Positions 1-13,169 of a DNA stretch of 64,000 nucleotides are shown here, one piece after another; position 1 is the first letter of the stretch; each line of letters starts with the position of its first letter. The position numbers and the translations under genes were made by a program. The notes beneath the pieces are model-generated. The model saw only the letters and a program-made list of their open reading frames with translations, did not search any database and was not told where the DNA came from. This stretch comes from Pinus tabuliformis (taxonomy: Eukaryota; Streptophyta; Pinopsida; Pinales; Pinaceae), in assembly GCA_031772625.1 (NCBI GenBank), contig CM062816.1, positions 827,310,556 to 827,374,555 on the forward strand, given 5' to 3'.

Positions 1-720
1 GTGCAACAACAACAAAAATCCAGGGGGGAATCATTGCAAAAAGATAGGGAGATGGGTGTGAAACCTACGGAAACCAATGGGACCCTAAGGCAAATGACCA
101 AAAAAGGTTTAAAATGAAACTTTGGATGGAAACAACCTATCTTTGAAGATCTGAAACAAGAAGGCACAGATCTAGAAAATATGGCTGAAAGCACTGTAGA
201 AACTCAGACTTCTTACTCAGCTAAACTCCTCCTTTAAAGGTGGAAGCATACTAGAAGCCCTAAGGGGCTGAATTCCACTTCGACAAGTAAATTAGAGTAT
301 ATCAAGGCCTAAGAGGGAAAGGATAGTGGTCAACCAACCCAACAGACAAATCTCGGAAAAACCCATAAACAAATCTGAAAAATTTCTAGAAACCCTAAAA
401 ATTGCAGGTACTAACCTGATTTCAAGGGGGATCACACTTTTTGGGTTGAAAGGTGTGCTCAGGACCTCCAGATCACACTTTTTGGGTAGAAAAGTGAGAT
501 TTCTTCTCCTTGATTCCTAGTCAACAAGTCTCGGGAAAAAATTATGTCTATATCGCGGCTCATTCCTGTGACCTGCGGAAAAGACCAGAAAACTTTTGGA
601 AGTTAGAAATTTGACAAAGCTAAGGATATAAATCTAGTAATCAACATTAAGAGATTGAAAATAGAAGAAACACTAAGCTAAAACTAAAGGTCACCCAGGT
701 TTCTGGATCAAAAGTAAAAA

Positions 721-736
721 CCCAGCGGAGTCGCCA
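721..736 (-). other. primer-binding site of element J
   Basis: The minus strand reads TGGCGACTCCGCTGGG just inside the LTR. This matches the type of primer site known from Ogre-like plant gypsy elements, thought to pair with a tRNA-Arg. It sets the orientation of J. Confidence 0.55.
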
Positions 737-748
737 ATTTTACTATAG

Positions 749-1807
749 TGTTTTCTCCTCGAAGATGTACGAAAAGGAAACACTTAAGACTACGGATGAA
801 AAACAATCCTAACAATATAAATGGCTACTAAACATTGTAGATTTGCAGCAAATAATAGAAACAAAACCTGCCAAAGTCCTGATCTATGCCACAATCATAG
901 TTAAACAACAAAATGAAATAGTAATAAATGCGGGTATCTCAAATAATCCAATGGAATCTAGATATACAAAGAATAGATTTGATTAAATAACACCTATGAA
1001 AGGAACAAATAAATGTTTCGAGTCACCCTCTATGGGATGGGTTCTTGGCTATCCTCAAACGTCTTCAGATTTTGTAGAGTCTCTCTCCTCTATAATGTGT
1101 AAACCCAACAAATAAAATGTTTGAGCTCAATGGGAACTCAAATGGAAAGAAAAATGGTGTGCGACAGTGATAATAATCAGAGTTACAACAGTGAGTGTAA
1201 CAATGAAAATGATCAAAAGTGAATAATGAATGGAAAACCCTTCTATTTATAACAAAATATTGAGTTATCCTCGAATAATGAGAAATAATAAAATATTATT
1301 AACCCCATTCTAGAAATAACCATTAGGAATATTTTATTATATTATTTAAACTTTTATTTAGAAATAATTAATAAATAAATGATTTACTTATCATCTCAAC
1401 AAATATGGTTAAGGAATAATAAACAAATAATGATTTATTTAATTATTCCTAAGGGATTTAGTCAAACTTGACAAGGAATAATAATTAATTAATGATTAAT
1501 TAATTATTCCTAGAGAAAAATAAGATAATTAATAATTTATCTGTTGATTTTTCATAAATGGATCAAATATGACAAGGAATATTAATTAAACAATGGCTTA
1601 ATTAATTGTTCCTAGAAGATAATTAAATAAATAATGATTTATTTAATTATTCTTCATGGGTTTAATTATAAATTACTTTAACAGATGTAGTTTATTAAGT
1701 AATTTCTCACAGTGAAATCAATTTTACTATGGTAAAATTGACCTTACATGGTGTACTTCGATCGATCTAGTAAATTAGGCTAGATGATCAATTTCTTGGT
1801 GATAACA
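749..1807 (-). repeat. LTR of element J
   Basis: The minus strand starts TGTTATCACC at 1807 and ends in CA at 749, giving about 1059 bp. The U3 side (about 1260-1700) is very AT-rich and contains several imperfect copies of an ATTAATTATTCCT / TTTATTTAATTATT module. A TATA-like box, TATAAATA on the minus strand, lies at 1244-1251, followed by a segment also seen after the TATA box of element I. The 749 boundary is less sure, because about 12 bases separate it from the primer site. Confidence 0.55.
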
Positions 1808-1978
1808 ACCGGTACTAAATTTTTGACCTCATTCCTTTAAACTTATTCCACCCACCTTTTTGATCATGTCCAGGAATGACGTAGAAGGAGGAGCTTGTGT
1901 AAAGCTCTATAATTTGAAAATCGTGTTTACATGGATTGGTTTTTGTGATCCCTTCTCACTCCTATTGGTAAATATGTC

Positions 1979-4900
1979 ATGTCCCATTTCCCTCAAACTG
2001 AAGAAGAATCCATGCAGACAAATTTGAAGTTTGATATGCTTTATACCCATTTAGGTTATGTTTATACCGTCCTCCTTGGCCTTCCAAGGCCTGGTGCTCC
2101 TTTTGCATCGGGGGCATATCATGCTATTGATGGTGTTATTGGGTCAATATCTTACCCTTAACCTTCCCCATATGTACAAGGATCCATTAGTTATGACTAA
2201 CCTTAGGGGGTCCCAGTTCCACTTATGTTTATCCTCTTCTTGATCCTTTGTGAGTTAACTCCTACTAAGGCACAAGTACACCTTATGCATTTCCCCATCC
2301 ACATAATTCGAAGCCAAGGCCAACTACTACTCAACCTAGTTGTCAAAATTTTGACATGAATCCATATTATTCTTATGTGATGCTTAGTGCTCCAGTCCTA
2401 ATGGCACCAAAACCCCAACCTCCCATGCTTCAAACCCTCTTCCACTATAGCCACCACATCCTTAGGGGAATGTATATGCTCAAAATAATGTTTCCCCTCC
2501 ATATAACCCCAAGAAGAAGAATAAGGAGAAGGGTAACCCAAATCAACCACCTTAGGGAAATCAAGGAAACCAAGGTCATCAACCTAATACCAATATAGGT
2601 GACCAATCTAATATTACAACCTAGCAACAGGGTGGACATCCCAAGTAGAAAAGGGCCCTTTGAACAAACAAACCCTGTGCATGTTGTGGTACTTATGGAC
2701 ATTATACTCATGGTTTTCCACTTCTCCCTTAGATATGTAAAGCATGGGAAGATCAAGAAGCTGCCTCTAGAGGGAAGTAGCCTATGCCTCCACCCACACC
2801 TCCCTCTACATAGTCAACAGTGCTGAAGAACCCTTTTTGTAACCAATGATATGCGGCCACTAAAGATGTACAAAATCCTCAAGTTCCCCTCTCTCATCAA
2901 CCAAGGAATGGGTCTTACCAAATTCTTATGATGAACTCAGAAGAATTTAACCTCCAAACTCGGTTGTGCCAATATTATTCACCTCCTAAGAAACCATCCA
3001 CCGATGCATAATCAAAAGTATCCACAAATCCTCTTTCGTTAGCCAATGGTACCTTACAAATTCCCCCTCCACCTAATGTATAGGTTCCATTAAAGATCAC
3101 CAAAGGTTTGTTACGTTAAAATATTTCCAATTCTCAATCCATCCACACATATAACATAGTATATGACTTAGTGTAGTCTCATGTTGCTATGTTGACGCAA
3201 GAATTTCTCCACACATGCCCAGCTCTAAGAAAATATCTACTCTCTAATTTATGTGTTGTGGACCCTTTAAATGATCGCATGATAGTCTTTGATGTTGAAA
3301 AATAAGATGATCCTTAGCTTCCTCCCTCAGTTTCCTTTTAGATACTAGTTTCCATTAAGAATATCATTAACCAATGGTGTATCATTGACAAAGGAACATC
3401 CACATGTGCATTGTCTTCTAATGTCTGAAAGAAAAATGGTTCCCCTGACCTTTCACCATCAACTATCACCCTCCATGCATATCATGGTTGCCCCTTGCAA
3501 CTTGTCGATCTATACCAAAATTGTCTCGTCGTTGTTGTCAGCAAGTAGGTCATGGTTGATGTTGAATTCATTGATGCACCTCTCGATTATAACCTATTTC
3601 TAGGTTGTAGTTTCATGTATGCTATATGAAAGTGTCCTCTTCTTCCATATTCCACATGAGATTCCCTCATAACAGGGAGATAGTCGCCATCGATCAATTG
3701 ACTTACTATGATTCTTAGTCTAAGACATCGCCTCAGAATGTCATTTATTTGATGATGGGTAACAATTCCATGCCTTCCTTGGCTGAAATATATCCTAGGG
3801 TATATAAACATTCCTCATTACTTGGGGCTTATTATGGGCAATAAACTATTCCCACTAAGCCTAACTCGTTCAATGTTTACATGCTTTAAGAATCATTGGT
3901 TTCTCAACATTTTGGTACGTCTTTCCATCAACAATCTCAACAACAACCTACTGCTCCCAACTCAGTTGGTGCTTTAGGAGGATTTCCCCTTAGATATAAT
4001 CCATTTGGATAAATCCCTTTTTTATTCCTTCCAACAGGAATAGTCACCACCCCTGTAATGGCTATATTGAGTCTGCCTAATTTTACTTTGGGAATCCTAG
4101 TTTGGCATATTGATCTTCCGACAAACACTCTGCATGATAAACTCAAACCTTACATGGATTTGACGTCGATACAACTGGTTCCCACCACCCCTACCACTAC
4201 TTTAGTTCCACTACAACCATAGTAGGAATCCACTCCAGTTTCAGAAGCAACTAGTGTGGGGGGGAAAACTCAGAAATGTAGGGGCAATGATAAGGCAACC
4301 CAAGTGGAAGCCACTCCATTTGCAACACCTAAGCCTACATCCCCATGCATTTTGTGCAATCTCCATGGCCAAACCATCAATAATTTCCCTAATCTTCCCC
4401 ATTTAAAGAGTGTGTTTTCTAAGGGTGAAATTCAAATAGACTCCGATGTCCTTGAGTTACAAGTCACCTTACCTGAATCTTCCAATAAGAACAAGTATTT
4501 ACGCATAAATCACCCATGTGATTTGTGCGATATGTATGGAAATTATTCCCATCATTGTCCTCATATCCACTATTTTCTTGATGCCCTTAATATTCTTCAC
4601 GAGATGGATGTCGCTCATAGTGATCGTTCCACCTTTCTACCCACAACCCTTAGCACTGTCTCATCACCAAGGTAGGATGCTATTCAACCCACTATCATGA
4701 TTCCACCTCCCAATGTGGAAATGACAGACAATTCCGTACCAATACTTTACTTTTCATCATCCATGGGATTGAATTCCTCAGACTCCTTAGGATCATCTGA
4801 GTATGTTTCTTTAGATCCATCTTCTGAAGTTACTTCTGTCTCAACATCGGTGGAACTTGAATCCACTGGTTATCAGTCTCCCCTATAAGACATTGCATAT

Positions 4901-5300
4901 GTGAACCATCTTTCCTATGATGAGGATTAGTTGCATCACCTCTTACATCAAACCCATGAATTCAAACCACATCCACCTTGTGGCCATTACATTACCATGG
5001 ATTGTTTGGGTAAGCAAGCATCCCTTTTGAGTGTCCCGAAGAAGAAATTTTCGTCAACCCTAATATTACATATAGTAGTGTTGACTCTAGTACCATTCCT
5101 CCTCCCCATCCTAAATAAATTATAGAGTCCCACATCACTCCAAATCACCATGGGGATGAACCATTTAATCATTCCTCCATATTACATCAACAAATCAGTC
5201 TCTTATACATTGTTGTTGTTCAATCCCAGTTTCGTCTAGGTGAGCATCAATTCATTATATCTGAATCCACTCTTTCGTATGGTGACATCATATTTTCAAT
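1979..5300 (+). mobile_element. gag-like region of element I with several zinc knuckles
   Basis: Highly decayed coding sequence, rich in Pro, His and Ser. At least three knuckle-like motifs are visible: CACCGTYGHYTHGFP at 2676-2720, CILCNLHGQTINN from 4346, and CDLCDMYGNYSHHCP from 4517. The longest open piece, 139 codons at 4256-4675, carries the last two. Gag nucleocapsid domains normally have one or two CCHC knuckles. Spacing of hundreds of bases between the copies suggests an extended or duplicated gag, though the many interruptions make the original order uncertain. No catalytic domain follows. Confidence 0.4.
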
Positions 5301-7364
5301 CCCATATGTTTAGTCCATTTGACTCATATATGCAGTTCTAGGAAAGATTGGCATTCCACCATTACTTTTCTCCTTCTGTGCTGTCTATTCTTCCCATAAG
5401 AAGACAATCATAACAATAAATGGTGAAAACATAAAATAATTCATAATCATATTATGTACCCATACCATCCATACAAGTGTTTGGAATCCATTATTCTAAA
5501 TACATTTGGCATGTCCATAGAATGCTTCATCTACATCGTTTTGGGGGCATCATTCCTACTTTTGCATACCCGATCATTCCCTCTGTTATTATGAAAAAAT
5601 GGTACACTCATTTGTACACAACACAAAGAACTCAAAGCCAATAACATGTACAAAGGATAAATTTTGAACTAGAAACAAGTTTACTTAAAAAAATCAACCC
5701 TCACGGATGCTCCAAAGACACTTATTCACAACCTCGCGACTTTTTCTTGGATAGCCACAAGGGTCACCAGAAGGCCAGTCAACGCCTCATGTTGCAAACT
5801 TGCTTGAAAAACACTCAAGCTCTTGACATGATGGGTTAATCATTTGAGCTTTTAGCACCAAGAAACCTCAATGGCAAAAGGACGGTAGCTCTTATCTCAC
5901 TTATGAGGCAAACAACCTAATTGATGAGCCAAAGGAGGGAAGAAGTGTTCAAAATTTCTATAAATGCAAAATCATGGAGAGCAAAAAACAAGAAGAAGTT
6001 GTGCATTGTTATGCTGCCAAAATTGCTCCAAACCAATTAAGCATACCATTTTTTAGAGAATTCCATCATTTGAGAGAGTTTCTTTTCTTTTTTGAGAGAG
6101 AAAGAGCTTGCAAAATATATTGAGAAGGGGAAATCCTTGTTAAAGCTAATGAAAACCATTTCTAAATTAATTCTCCTCAAGTGTCTTTGATATTCATTTG
6201 TAACTCTTCCACTACTAGCAATCAATAAAGAGGATCCTTTTCCTACTCCTTTGTTGATTTGTTTTGCTTCACAAGCATGTTTCATGTTGTTTTAGTTTAG
6301 TTTAGTTTATGCATTATTTTCACTTAATTTAATGCTTAGTTAGTCCATGTTCAATCACTAACACCACTCATTGTTTGTGTATTTCCTTGTAGGAAGAAAC
6401 CAACTACAAGGAAGGTGGATATGGGACTCATATTCTATCAGACACACCATACATCCTCTATCATCATATGCTAGGGGGAAATATCTCATGCTTAGGGCCA
6501 TAATTCCCCCCTTGGCCACCTTTTCATTTGATTATCATCTGTCTCGACCTAGGCCCCAATGATCTAGGTATGGTCAATTATCCTTTCATTCCTTAGATAT
6601 TTTGTCCTACCGGTCTCTTCAGTGATCCATATACACTTTTCATATAGTATATTATTGATTCAATATCTTCAAACATTCTATTGTATGTGACACCATTATT
6701 ATGCCCCGTTCCCCTGTGTTTGACTTGGTGGGAGGGGATGAATCTAGAAATCCTCTAGTAGTTCATTCTCATATTATTTTCTTACCTTGATTCTTCAACA
6801 GGAACCATCCATCCAATAAGCATTCAGACATCTCATTTTTGTCAATTTGGCCCTTTTCACACCATTTCATCCCTTTCGCCAATTTGATACTTCATATGGA
6901 AGTCTTCCTATTTAAATCGAATCTCTTCATATCTATCACTTGTACTCTAGCACCAATTTTCCTTTGTACCTGTCAACTTGTGTGTTGAGTTTCATCATGA
7001 GTAACCACTATTTTCTCATGTTTTTATGGTCCCCTTTGGGTCTATCCCTTGTGGAAACATCACTGAGTCACGCTTATTCAGAGCATTAGAGATGAGTCAC
7101 CTCTATATCCCATGGAGTCTATTACCCCATTGAGTCTTGTTATAGTATATCATCCTCTCTGTGTGTCACATTCATATTGTATTGCTAAGATTTGATCTCC
7201 AAATGTCTTGATTTTCCTTTGAAAATCCCTCGTCTGAGTAATTGACCATCCCTTCCAGAATGGTATTAGTCACTTCTAGGTCAACCTTACATATTATGCT
7301 CTAACAAGGGAAGTCATAATCCCACCCATCCAATCATTCTCCATTATCCTCCCTGATGTCAGTA
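5301..7364. other. element I interior without recognisable coding
   Basis: No domain is seen on either strand. Around 5950-6290 a run of AG-rich leader-like sequence ends near AATAAAGAGG (6226-6235), followed by a TTTAG triplication at 6293-6307. It resembles the R/U5 part of an LTR, but I could not find both ends or a partner copy. The remainder is CT-rich on the plus strand. The sequence resumes with similar composition after the A insertion, at 15403. Confidence 0.4.
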
Positions 7365-7985
7365 TGATCTAAGTGGATATTGGTGGCCACCTACCAAGTC
7401 CACTTGGACCCCCCCCATTGTTTCTTTCAACTTTTTAGTTTCCTTAATTGTAGCACAATTTACTATTTTTAGCAGTTTTTCGGGACCTGAACTTTCGAAG
7501 CCATTTTGAGGCCCTAAAAGATGTTTTTTGGGAAAACTGGGAGCAACATGGGTCCATGGACCAATATTTCCCTTCCCAAAGTTGTATTTCTTGGATAGAT
7601 CTTTCTAACAAGATATTGTGCGCGTCAAACAGAGATTGTATGCAAAAGTTACAACCCCGGGAAGTTGATGTACCAATTTACCCAAACGGGGCCCACAGAT
7701 TGGCATTTCATCTTCTAGGGTTAGGTTCTTGGATGTTTATGGTTTTCCATTGTTTCTCAAAACTAAATAGGCCTTCAAGCCTCATTGTAACACAGTTCAT
7801 AGGCATGTAGCCGCCACATCTCTTCTTGGAGATAAGCTACCATCACCCTAGCTGGTTTATTTCCAATTATGTTTGTAAGCATATTTCAGTATTTTACATT
7901 AATGAAATGGAGTATTATTTCCATTGCATCTCTGTGTTTATGGTTATCTCTGTAATTTTTTGCGTTCCTGTTTAAATCCAGATCA
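7365..7985 (+). repeat. 5' LTR of element A
   Basis: 621 bp from TGATC to GATCA, aligning end to end with 14782-15402. A promoter-like AATAAATAGG-type segment and a CATTGTAACACAGTTC stretch lie in the second half. A related LTR at 39216-39827 shows that the family has more than one copy in this window. Confidence 0.88.
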
Positions 7986-7986
7986 G

Positions 7987-7998
7987 TGGTATCAAAGC
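7987..7998 (+). other. primer-binding site of element A
   Basis: TGGTATCAAAGC begins one base after the LTR end. It matches the 3' end of plant initiator tRNA-Met, apart from one position, and fixes the plus orientation. Confidence 0.8.
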
Positions 7999-8159
7999 GA
8001 TCTACTTTTTCTCTTTTTTTCTTTGCATTTCCCCAACGAGGTTGGGATATAAGGAGTTAGGGCTTGAACTAGTTGAACCTTTGCAAGACCAGCCTCGAAA
8101 ATACTAACAGCCTATCATATCAAAATCTTTCTCGAGGAAGCCCTCGAGCGACAAAGGAA

Positions 8160-9086
8160 TGTGATGATGGACAACTTTGCCCAGATCATTCAACGACTAC
8201 CCAGGGGAAACACATCGACTTCCAATAGCTACTCTGGAAATGCCACACCGTTTAAGGTACAATTTAATTTTGAAATCCCCATATTCGAGGGTTAGATAGA
8301 CGCAGATGCCGTCGATAAATGGTTAAATCTGCTAGAGGGTTAGTTTTCTGTTCATGTTTTTTCCAGTCAGGAAAAGATTATTTTCGCTCTTCTCAAAGCA
8401 ACCCCCCACATCAAGGACTAGTGGGAAACCTACTGCGAGCAGAAGGATGAAAGTATAGGTTCACTATTTTTAGCCGCACCCACTTGGGATTCATTCCAGG
8501 AAAAACCATCAAGGAGCAGTACTACCCTATCGAAAGCTATGAGGATCAATACATAAAGTGGACCACGCTGTAGCAGGGAAGGGACCAAGACGTGCCGAAG
8601 TTTACGAATATTTTCCATACCCTTCGCACAAAGTTGGGTATCAAGGATTCAGAGCAGCATTTGGTACTCAAATACCACGGTTTCCTGCACAAGTACATCC
8701 AGGAAGAAATAGAATTTCTAGACATCTCCTCACTCAGCACGACATACTGATATGCCATCAAGGTCAAGCAAAAGTTTAAACAGAAGAAGTGAGACTTTGG
8801 ATCTGTGAATCCGAAGCAAGGGAAAGGTGCCCCCAAATCGTAGAACAAATGACAAAGCCATGGCGGGGTGGCCCAAGACAACCTGCCAAAGCTGCAAGCA
8901 AAGAATAGTGCCGCGAAGCCACAAAAGGACATGGGAAAGTGGTGTGAGTTCCATAAGAGCTCCACTCACAACACAAGTGAGTGTCGGGCCAAGCAGTCAC
9001 TGGTGGTCAAGCTAAAGGTTTTAGAATCAAATGCATGTTCTGACTCTAAGTCAGAACCTGACAAGGGAAATGACAAAGGGAAGTAG
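8160..9086 (+). mobile_element. gag region of element A
   Basis: Capsid-like sequence starts near 8166 (MDNFAQIIQRLP) and contains the FNFEIPIFEG and DADAVDKWLNLLEG pieces typical of the Ty3 Retrotrans_gag fold. It ends in a compact histidine/cysteine motif, CEFHKSSTHNTSEC, at about 8944-8985, in place of a standard knuckle. A homologous gag is present in element E (about 39960-40940). Broken in several places. Confidence 0.75.
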
Positions 9087-9204
9087 ATTATGATGCGGAG
9101 CCCAACGCCATCGTTTCCACCATGAAGATCCAGAAGGAGGAACCCGAAGATCCAGAGGAGGAGGAGCGTCTCTTCCACTCCCAGATGTGGGTAAAGGGCT
9201 CCCT

Positions 9205-9500
9205 GCTATAGTTCATTGTCGACAGCAGGAGCCAAAAGAACCTCATTTCGGCAGAGGTCATGAAGCGGCTGGGCTTACTGACCATAGCACATCCACAACC
9301 GTACACCATCGGGTGGCTTCACCAAGGATGGGATCTTCACGTGAGCCAGCAGTGTCACCTTCCATACAACATCAAGCCCTTCACAGATGAGGTATTGTAT
9401 GACATTGCTCCCCTTGAAGTTTGTGATGTATTATTAGGACAACCATACTTGTGGAAGCGACATGCTGTGTATGAATCAAGGCCCCGTGTTGTTATTGTTA
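9205..9500 (+). mobile_element. aspartic protease region of element A
   Basis: FIVDS...SQKNLISAEV at about 9211-9270 corresponds to the retropepsin active-site loop and the flap-side helix. It is followed by a DVLLGQPYLWKRHAVYE block at about 9425-9475, typical of gypsy proteases before the reverse transcriptase. Element E has the same order at about 41060-41330. Confidence 0.75.
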
Positions 9501-9884
9501 CTTTGGGAAATAAGTTGTACAGGATACCGAAGGTAGCACTGCCTACCGCCATCTCTTTGGTTACCGCAAAACAATGTAGTAAGCTCATTTCCAAAACTGG
9601 GAAATTTGTTTTCCTGATGATGCACCCTCAAGGAAAGAAGAAGACAGTGGCCACGACCTCCAAACAGAGCCCCTCTGTATGACAACTACAGATGGAAAAG
9701 GTCGTGGAGGAGTACGAGGACATCTTCACTTACCTTGCAAGGGTTCCTCTGCACTGTCAAGTCAAGCACTCCATCGATCTAACCCTAGGTGCGCCGCTGC
9801 CCAATGGACCAATCTATCGGTGTTCCATTATGGAGAACAATAAAATCAAGAGGCAGATTCAGGAGCTGCTATAGAAAGGTCACA

Positions 9885-10530
9885 TCCGTCTGAGTTCATC
9901 GCCCTGTGGGAGCCTGATCGTGTTGGTATAGAAGAAGGATGGGACTTGGAGACTCTGTATTGACTATCAGGCACTGAACAAGATCACTGTTAGTAATAGG
10001 TACCCGATACCATGGATTGATGACCTCCTAGACTAACTGAAGGGGGAGAAATATTTTAGCAAGATTGATTTGAAGTCCGGTTATCACCAGGTACCAATCG
10101 AACCCTCCGATGTGTGGAAGACTGCCTTCAAAGCCAAGGAGGGCCTTTTCGAATGGTTGGTTATGCCTTTCAGATTGACGAATGATCCTGCAACCTTCAT
10201 GAGGCTAACAAATGACATCTTGCGGCCATTCACCAACTCATTTATAGTGGTATACTTGGTTGACATCCTGATCTTCAGCCAGAGTTGGGAAGAGCACCTC
10301 CACCACATCCGACAGGTTCTCCAAACACTACGGCAACACAAGTTATGTGCCAATTTGGAGAAACGCACTTTTGGCATGACCCAGGTTCAGTATTTGGGAT
10401 ACATTATTGATGAACAGGGGGTGAATGTGGATCCAGAAAAGATCCAAGTCATTCAGGATTGGCCATCTCCAACCACTCTAATAGAGCTCTGCAGCTTTCT
10501 AGGTCTTTCCAACTTCTACGCATGTTCGTG
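9885..10530 (+). mobile_element. reverse transcriptase region of element A
   Basis: Recognised by [19 protein letters not shown] (about 9930-9990), SKIDLKSGYHQ (about 10060-10090), WLVMPF, and the palm block ending DILIFSQSWEEHL (about 10262-10300). Then follow CANLEKRTFGM and VQYLGYIIDEQGV. These are the standard Ty3/gypsy blocks in the correct order. The longest open stretch is 10070-10606. Confidence 0.85.
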
Positions 10531-10689
10531 TTGGTATTTTTCATATCACTTGGCCCTTGAGTCAAGTCACCGAGGGAGGAGCGAAAGAAAAATTATTTTG
10601 GTCTGAATCTCAATAGAAGGCATTCACAGAGTTGAAATATCACCTCTTCTCGGCACCAGTGCTCGCATTACCAGACTTGCAACAACCAT

Positions 10690-11045
10690 TTTGAGGTTGA
10701 GATAGTTGCCTCTGACTATGCTATTGGGGCAGTCTTTACTCAACACGAGCATCTAGTGGCATATCACAGTGAAACACTTTCAGACACAGTCCATAAGTAT
10801 CCCACTTATGACAAAGAGATGTATTCCATTGTGCAAGCCTGCCGACAATGGAATCATTACATTTTGGGGAAGGAAATGGTCATCCACACAGACCACTAAC
10901 CCCTGCAGTTCATACAGACCCATGGGAAATTGCAGAATGATTGCCATCGAAAGTGGTCCACATACCTGCAACAGTTCCATTTGAATATCAAGTATAAGAA
11001 GGGCAGCACCAATGATGTTGCAGATTACCTCAGTCGACCAACAAT
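10690..11045 (+). mobile_element. RNase H region of element A
   Basis: Seen as a block with ASDYAIGAVFTQ, then HKYPTYDKEMYSIVQACRQW, HYILGKEMVIHTDH, and a terminal KYKKGSTNDVADYLSRP. These correspond to the first acidic strand, the helix and the closing D-x-L-SR motif of gypsy RNase H. Spread over more than one frame. Confidence 0.78.
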
Positions 11046-11224
11046 CATGGCATTAACCACCGTGCTCAACTCTTGTGGGCATGAGACTTCTGATTGGCCA
11101 CTTCTCTACAAAAGCGACCCAAAATTTGGCCACACATACCAGACACTCTTGGAGGGTCAGCATGTTCTAGATTTTCACCTCGAGGATGCCCTGTTATGCC
11201 ACCTGGGTCACCTTTATGTTCCTT

Positions 11225-12030
11225 CAAGCGAGCGTGCCAAGATGATTTGGAAAGCACACTACAGTCGAGCTGCTAGGCATTTTGGGGTCGAGAAAATGGT
11301 GGCAGTACTGCAGAAGTATTTCTATTGGCCGAATCTTCGATAAGATGTTGGGAAGTACATCAGATCATGCACTACCTGCACCATTGCCAAACCGATCATT
11401 AAGAAGCAAGGCCTCTATACCCCGCTGCCTACCCCTAGTCGACCTTGGGAATCCATCTCCATGGATTACATGTCAGGCCTTCCTTCCACTAAGCATGGAA
11501 GTGACTGTGTTTTTGTGGTCGTCGACAGGTTCTCGAAGATGGCCATTATGGTGGCCTGTAAGAAGAATATCACAGCAGAAGCCACTGCTAAATTCTTCTT
11601 TAAACAAGTGTGGGTACACTTTGGGATCCCACAATCTATCATCTCAGATTAGGACAGTAGGTTCCTCAGTACATTTTGGTCCAGTCTCTGGTCGATGCTA
11701 GACACCAAACTCACCAAGTTCACAACCTTCCATCCTCAAACTGATGGCTAGACAGAGGTTGTCAACAGGATGATCATACACATTCTGTGCATGTACAACT
11801 CAAAGAATCCACGCACATGGGACAAGAGCCTCCCCTATGTTCAGCACGGCTACAACCGGGCTCTCCACAACTTGACTGACCACAACCCTTTTCAGGTGGG
11901 TTTGGGATTCCAGCCACTATGTCCCATTGATGTGGCCATTCCCTTTGCAGCTACTCACGCAGACTCAGCTCATGTCCAGTCCGAAATAGATAAGGCAAAC
12001 AGCTTCAATGAGCACATCCAACATATTTGC
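11225..12030 (+). mobile_element. integrase region of element A
   Basis: An HHCC-type zinc-binding half (HFGVEKMVAVLQKYFYWPNLR, then SCTTCTIAK) is followed by the catalytic core: DYMSGLPSTKHGSD near 11464 and VVVDRFSKMAIMVACKKN, continuing to SLPYVQHGYNRALHN and NPFQVGLGFQPLCPIDV near 11830-11940. The order and spacing match the rve domain of Ty3/gypsy. Broken in several places. Confidence 0.8.
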
Positions 12031-12096
12031 TAGCAGTTCCATGACATTCTGGAGAAATCAAATGCCAAGTGCAAGCAGCAACATGATCAACATTGG

Positions 12097-12510
12097 GTGC
12101 CACACAAGTTTCAGGTGGGCAAAAAAGTCTGGTTGCATTTGCAAAAGGAACGCCTTACCAGAGCCTATCAGAAACTTAGACCACTGAGATATGGTCCTTA
12201 CACCATTACCAAGGCTGTGGGAGACAATGAATTTGAGCTCAGCATTCCCCCATTCCTTGGCCTGCACCCAGTGTTCAATGTGGACCACCTTCATCCATAC
12301 TTTCCACCATTACTAGACACATCCGACATTGCAGAATAACTCACACCCACAGAGTTAAATCCAGATTGCATGGAACAAGCTACAACTGATCGGATCATGG
12401 ACACACAGATCAAGCACACTCACCAACAGAATATCCAACTATATCGAGTTGTTAAAGCAGGCCAACTCCTTCACCAGGGACCAAGTTTAGTAGAAGTTTC
12501 CTCATAGGGA
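12097..12510 (+). mobile_element. GPY/F-type integrase tail, possible chromodomain-like end, element A
   Basis: An open piece of 80 codons (12097-12339) carries FQVGKKVWLHL, RPLRYGPYTITKAVGDNEF, and HPVFNVDHLHPYF, which is the GPY/F module of chromovirus-like integrases. Downstream, IMDTQIKHTHQQN and LYRVVKAGQLL have the spacing of a weak chromodomain, which would place A among chromoviruses. That second call is an inference with low support. Confidence 0.6.
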
Positions 12511-13169
12511 AAATTTTAAGAACCCCACCTAAATTTACATGTATAATAAATGGGCGAATCTCCATGGTATATAGGAAAAATGGAAGGTGATTTTATCAAT
12601 AATATGATATGTATATATAATTTTTGGGCAAATCTCTCACCAGGCATGGCGAATATTTTACTCAATTATAAAATCTTGTGTTTATTGAATACACAAATGA
12701 AATCATTGCATTTCTTTAAAATATCTTTTGAAATTAAAATTACTGAAATTACATATCGATAACCTAGTGGGTGTAGGATAAAATTCACCTGTGCCATTCA
12801 CAGAAAGCATGAGAAAAAACATAATACTATATATAAAACCAAAAAAAATTCAAATTCATCACTTCTAGGGACCTCGTGACCACCCTGCCAATACACAAGT
12901 GTGCTCCTGTTTGCAATTAGAAAAATTACCCAAATTACAACAATCAAGCATATGTTGGAAAGTTATAGAAGGATGACTAGTGCAATCAATCCATTCCTTT
13001 TAGCCCTGGATTTGTTCAGTTTAAAACAGAAGTATACAAATATACTTGTCCAATGTCTGTGCTTCAACTATTCACCTTAAGATGTTTTTACAATATAATT
13101 TCCTAAGTCTATTTAATATCTCCATTATCATAAAAACCAACCTATATCCATCTTAACTCCACATCTACA
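12511..13169 (+). other. non-coding 3' region of element A
   Basis: AT-rich sequence between the last coding block and the repeat array. No domain or clear repeat is seen. Confidence 0.6.

Larger units (their letters stand above)
1..1807 (-). mobile_element. LTR retrotransposon J, 5' end only (minus strand)
   Basis: Read on the minus strand this is a 5' LTR (1807 to 749), a short spacer, a primer-binding site, and about 720 bp of leader that runs off the left edge. The LTR begins TGTTATCACC, the same ten bases that open the LTR at 16375, so the two belong to related families in opposite orientation. No coding domain is visible in the part shown. The stretch at 326-520 on the plus strand is an accidental open frame. 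J appears to lie inside element I, because the sequence from 1808 rightwards is I-like. Lineage is uncertain; the primer site resembles that of Ogre-type Ty3/gypsy elements. It looks old. Confidence 0.6.

Noticed and set aside
8546-9309. Several minus-strand frames opposite gag and protease of element A
   Set aside because: They mirror the gag and protease coding on the plus strand and show no motifs of their own.
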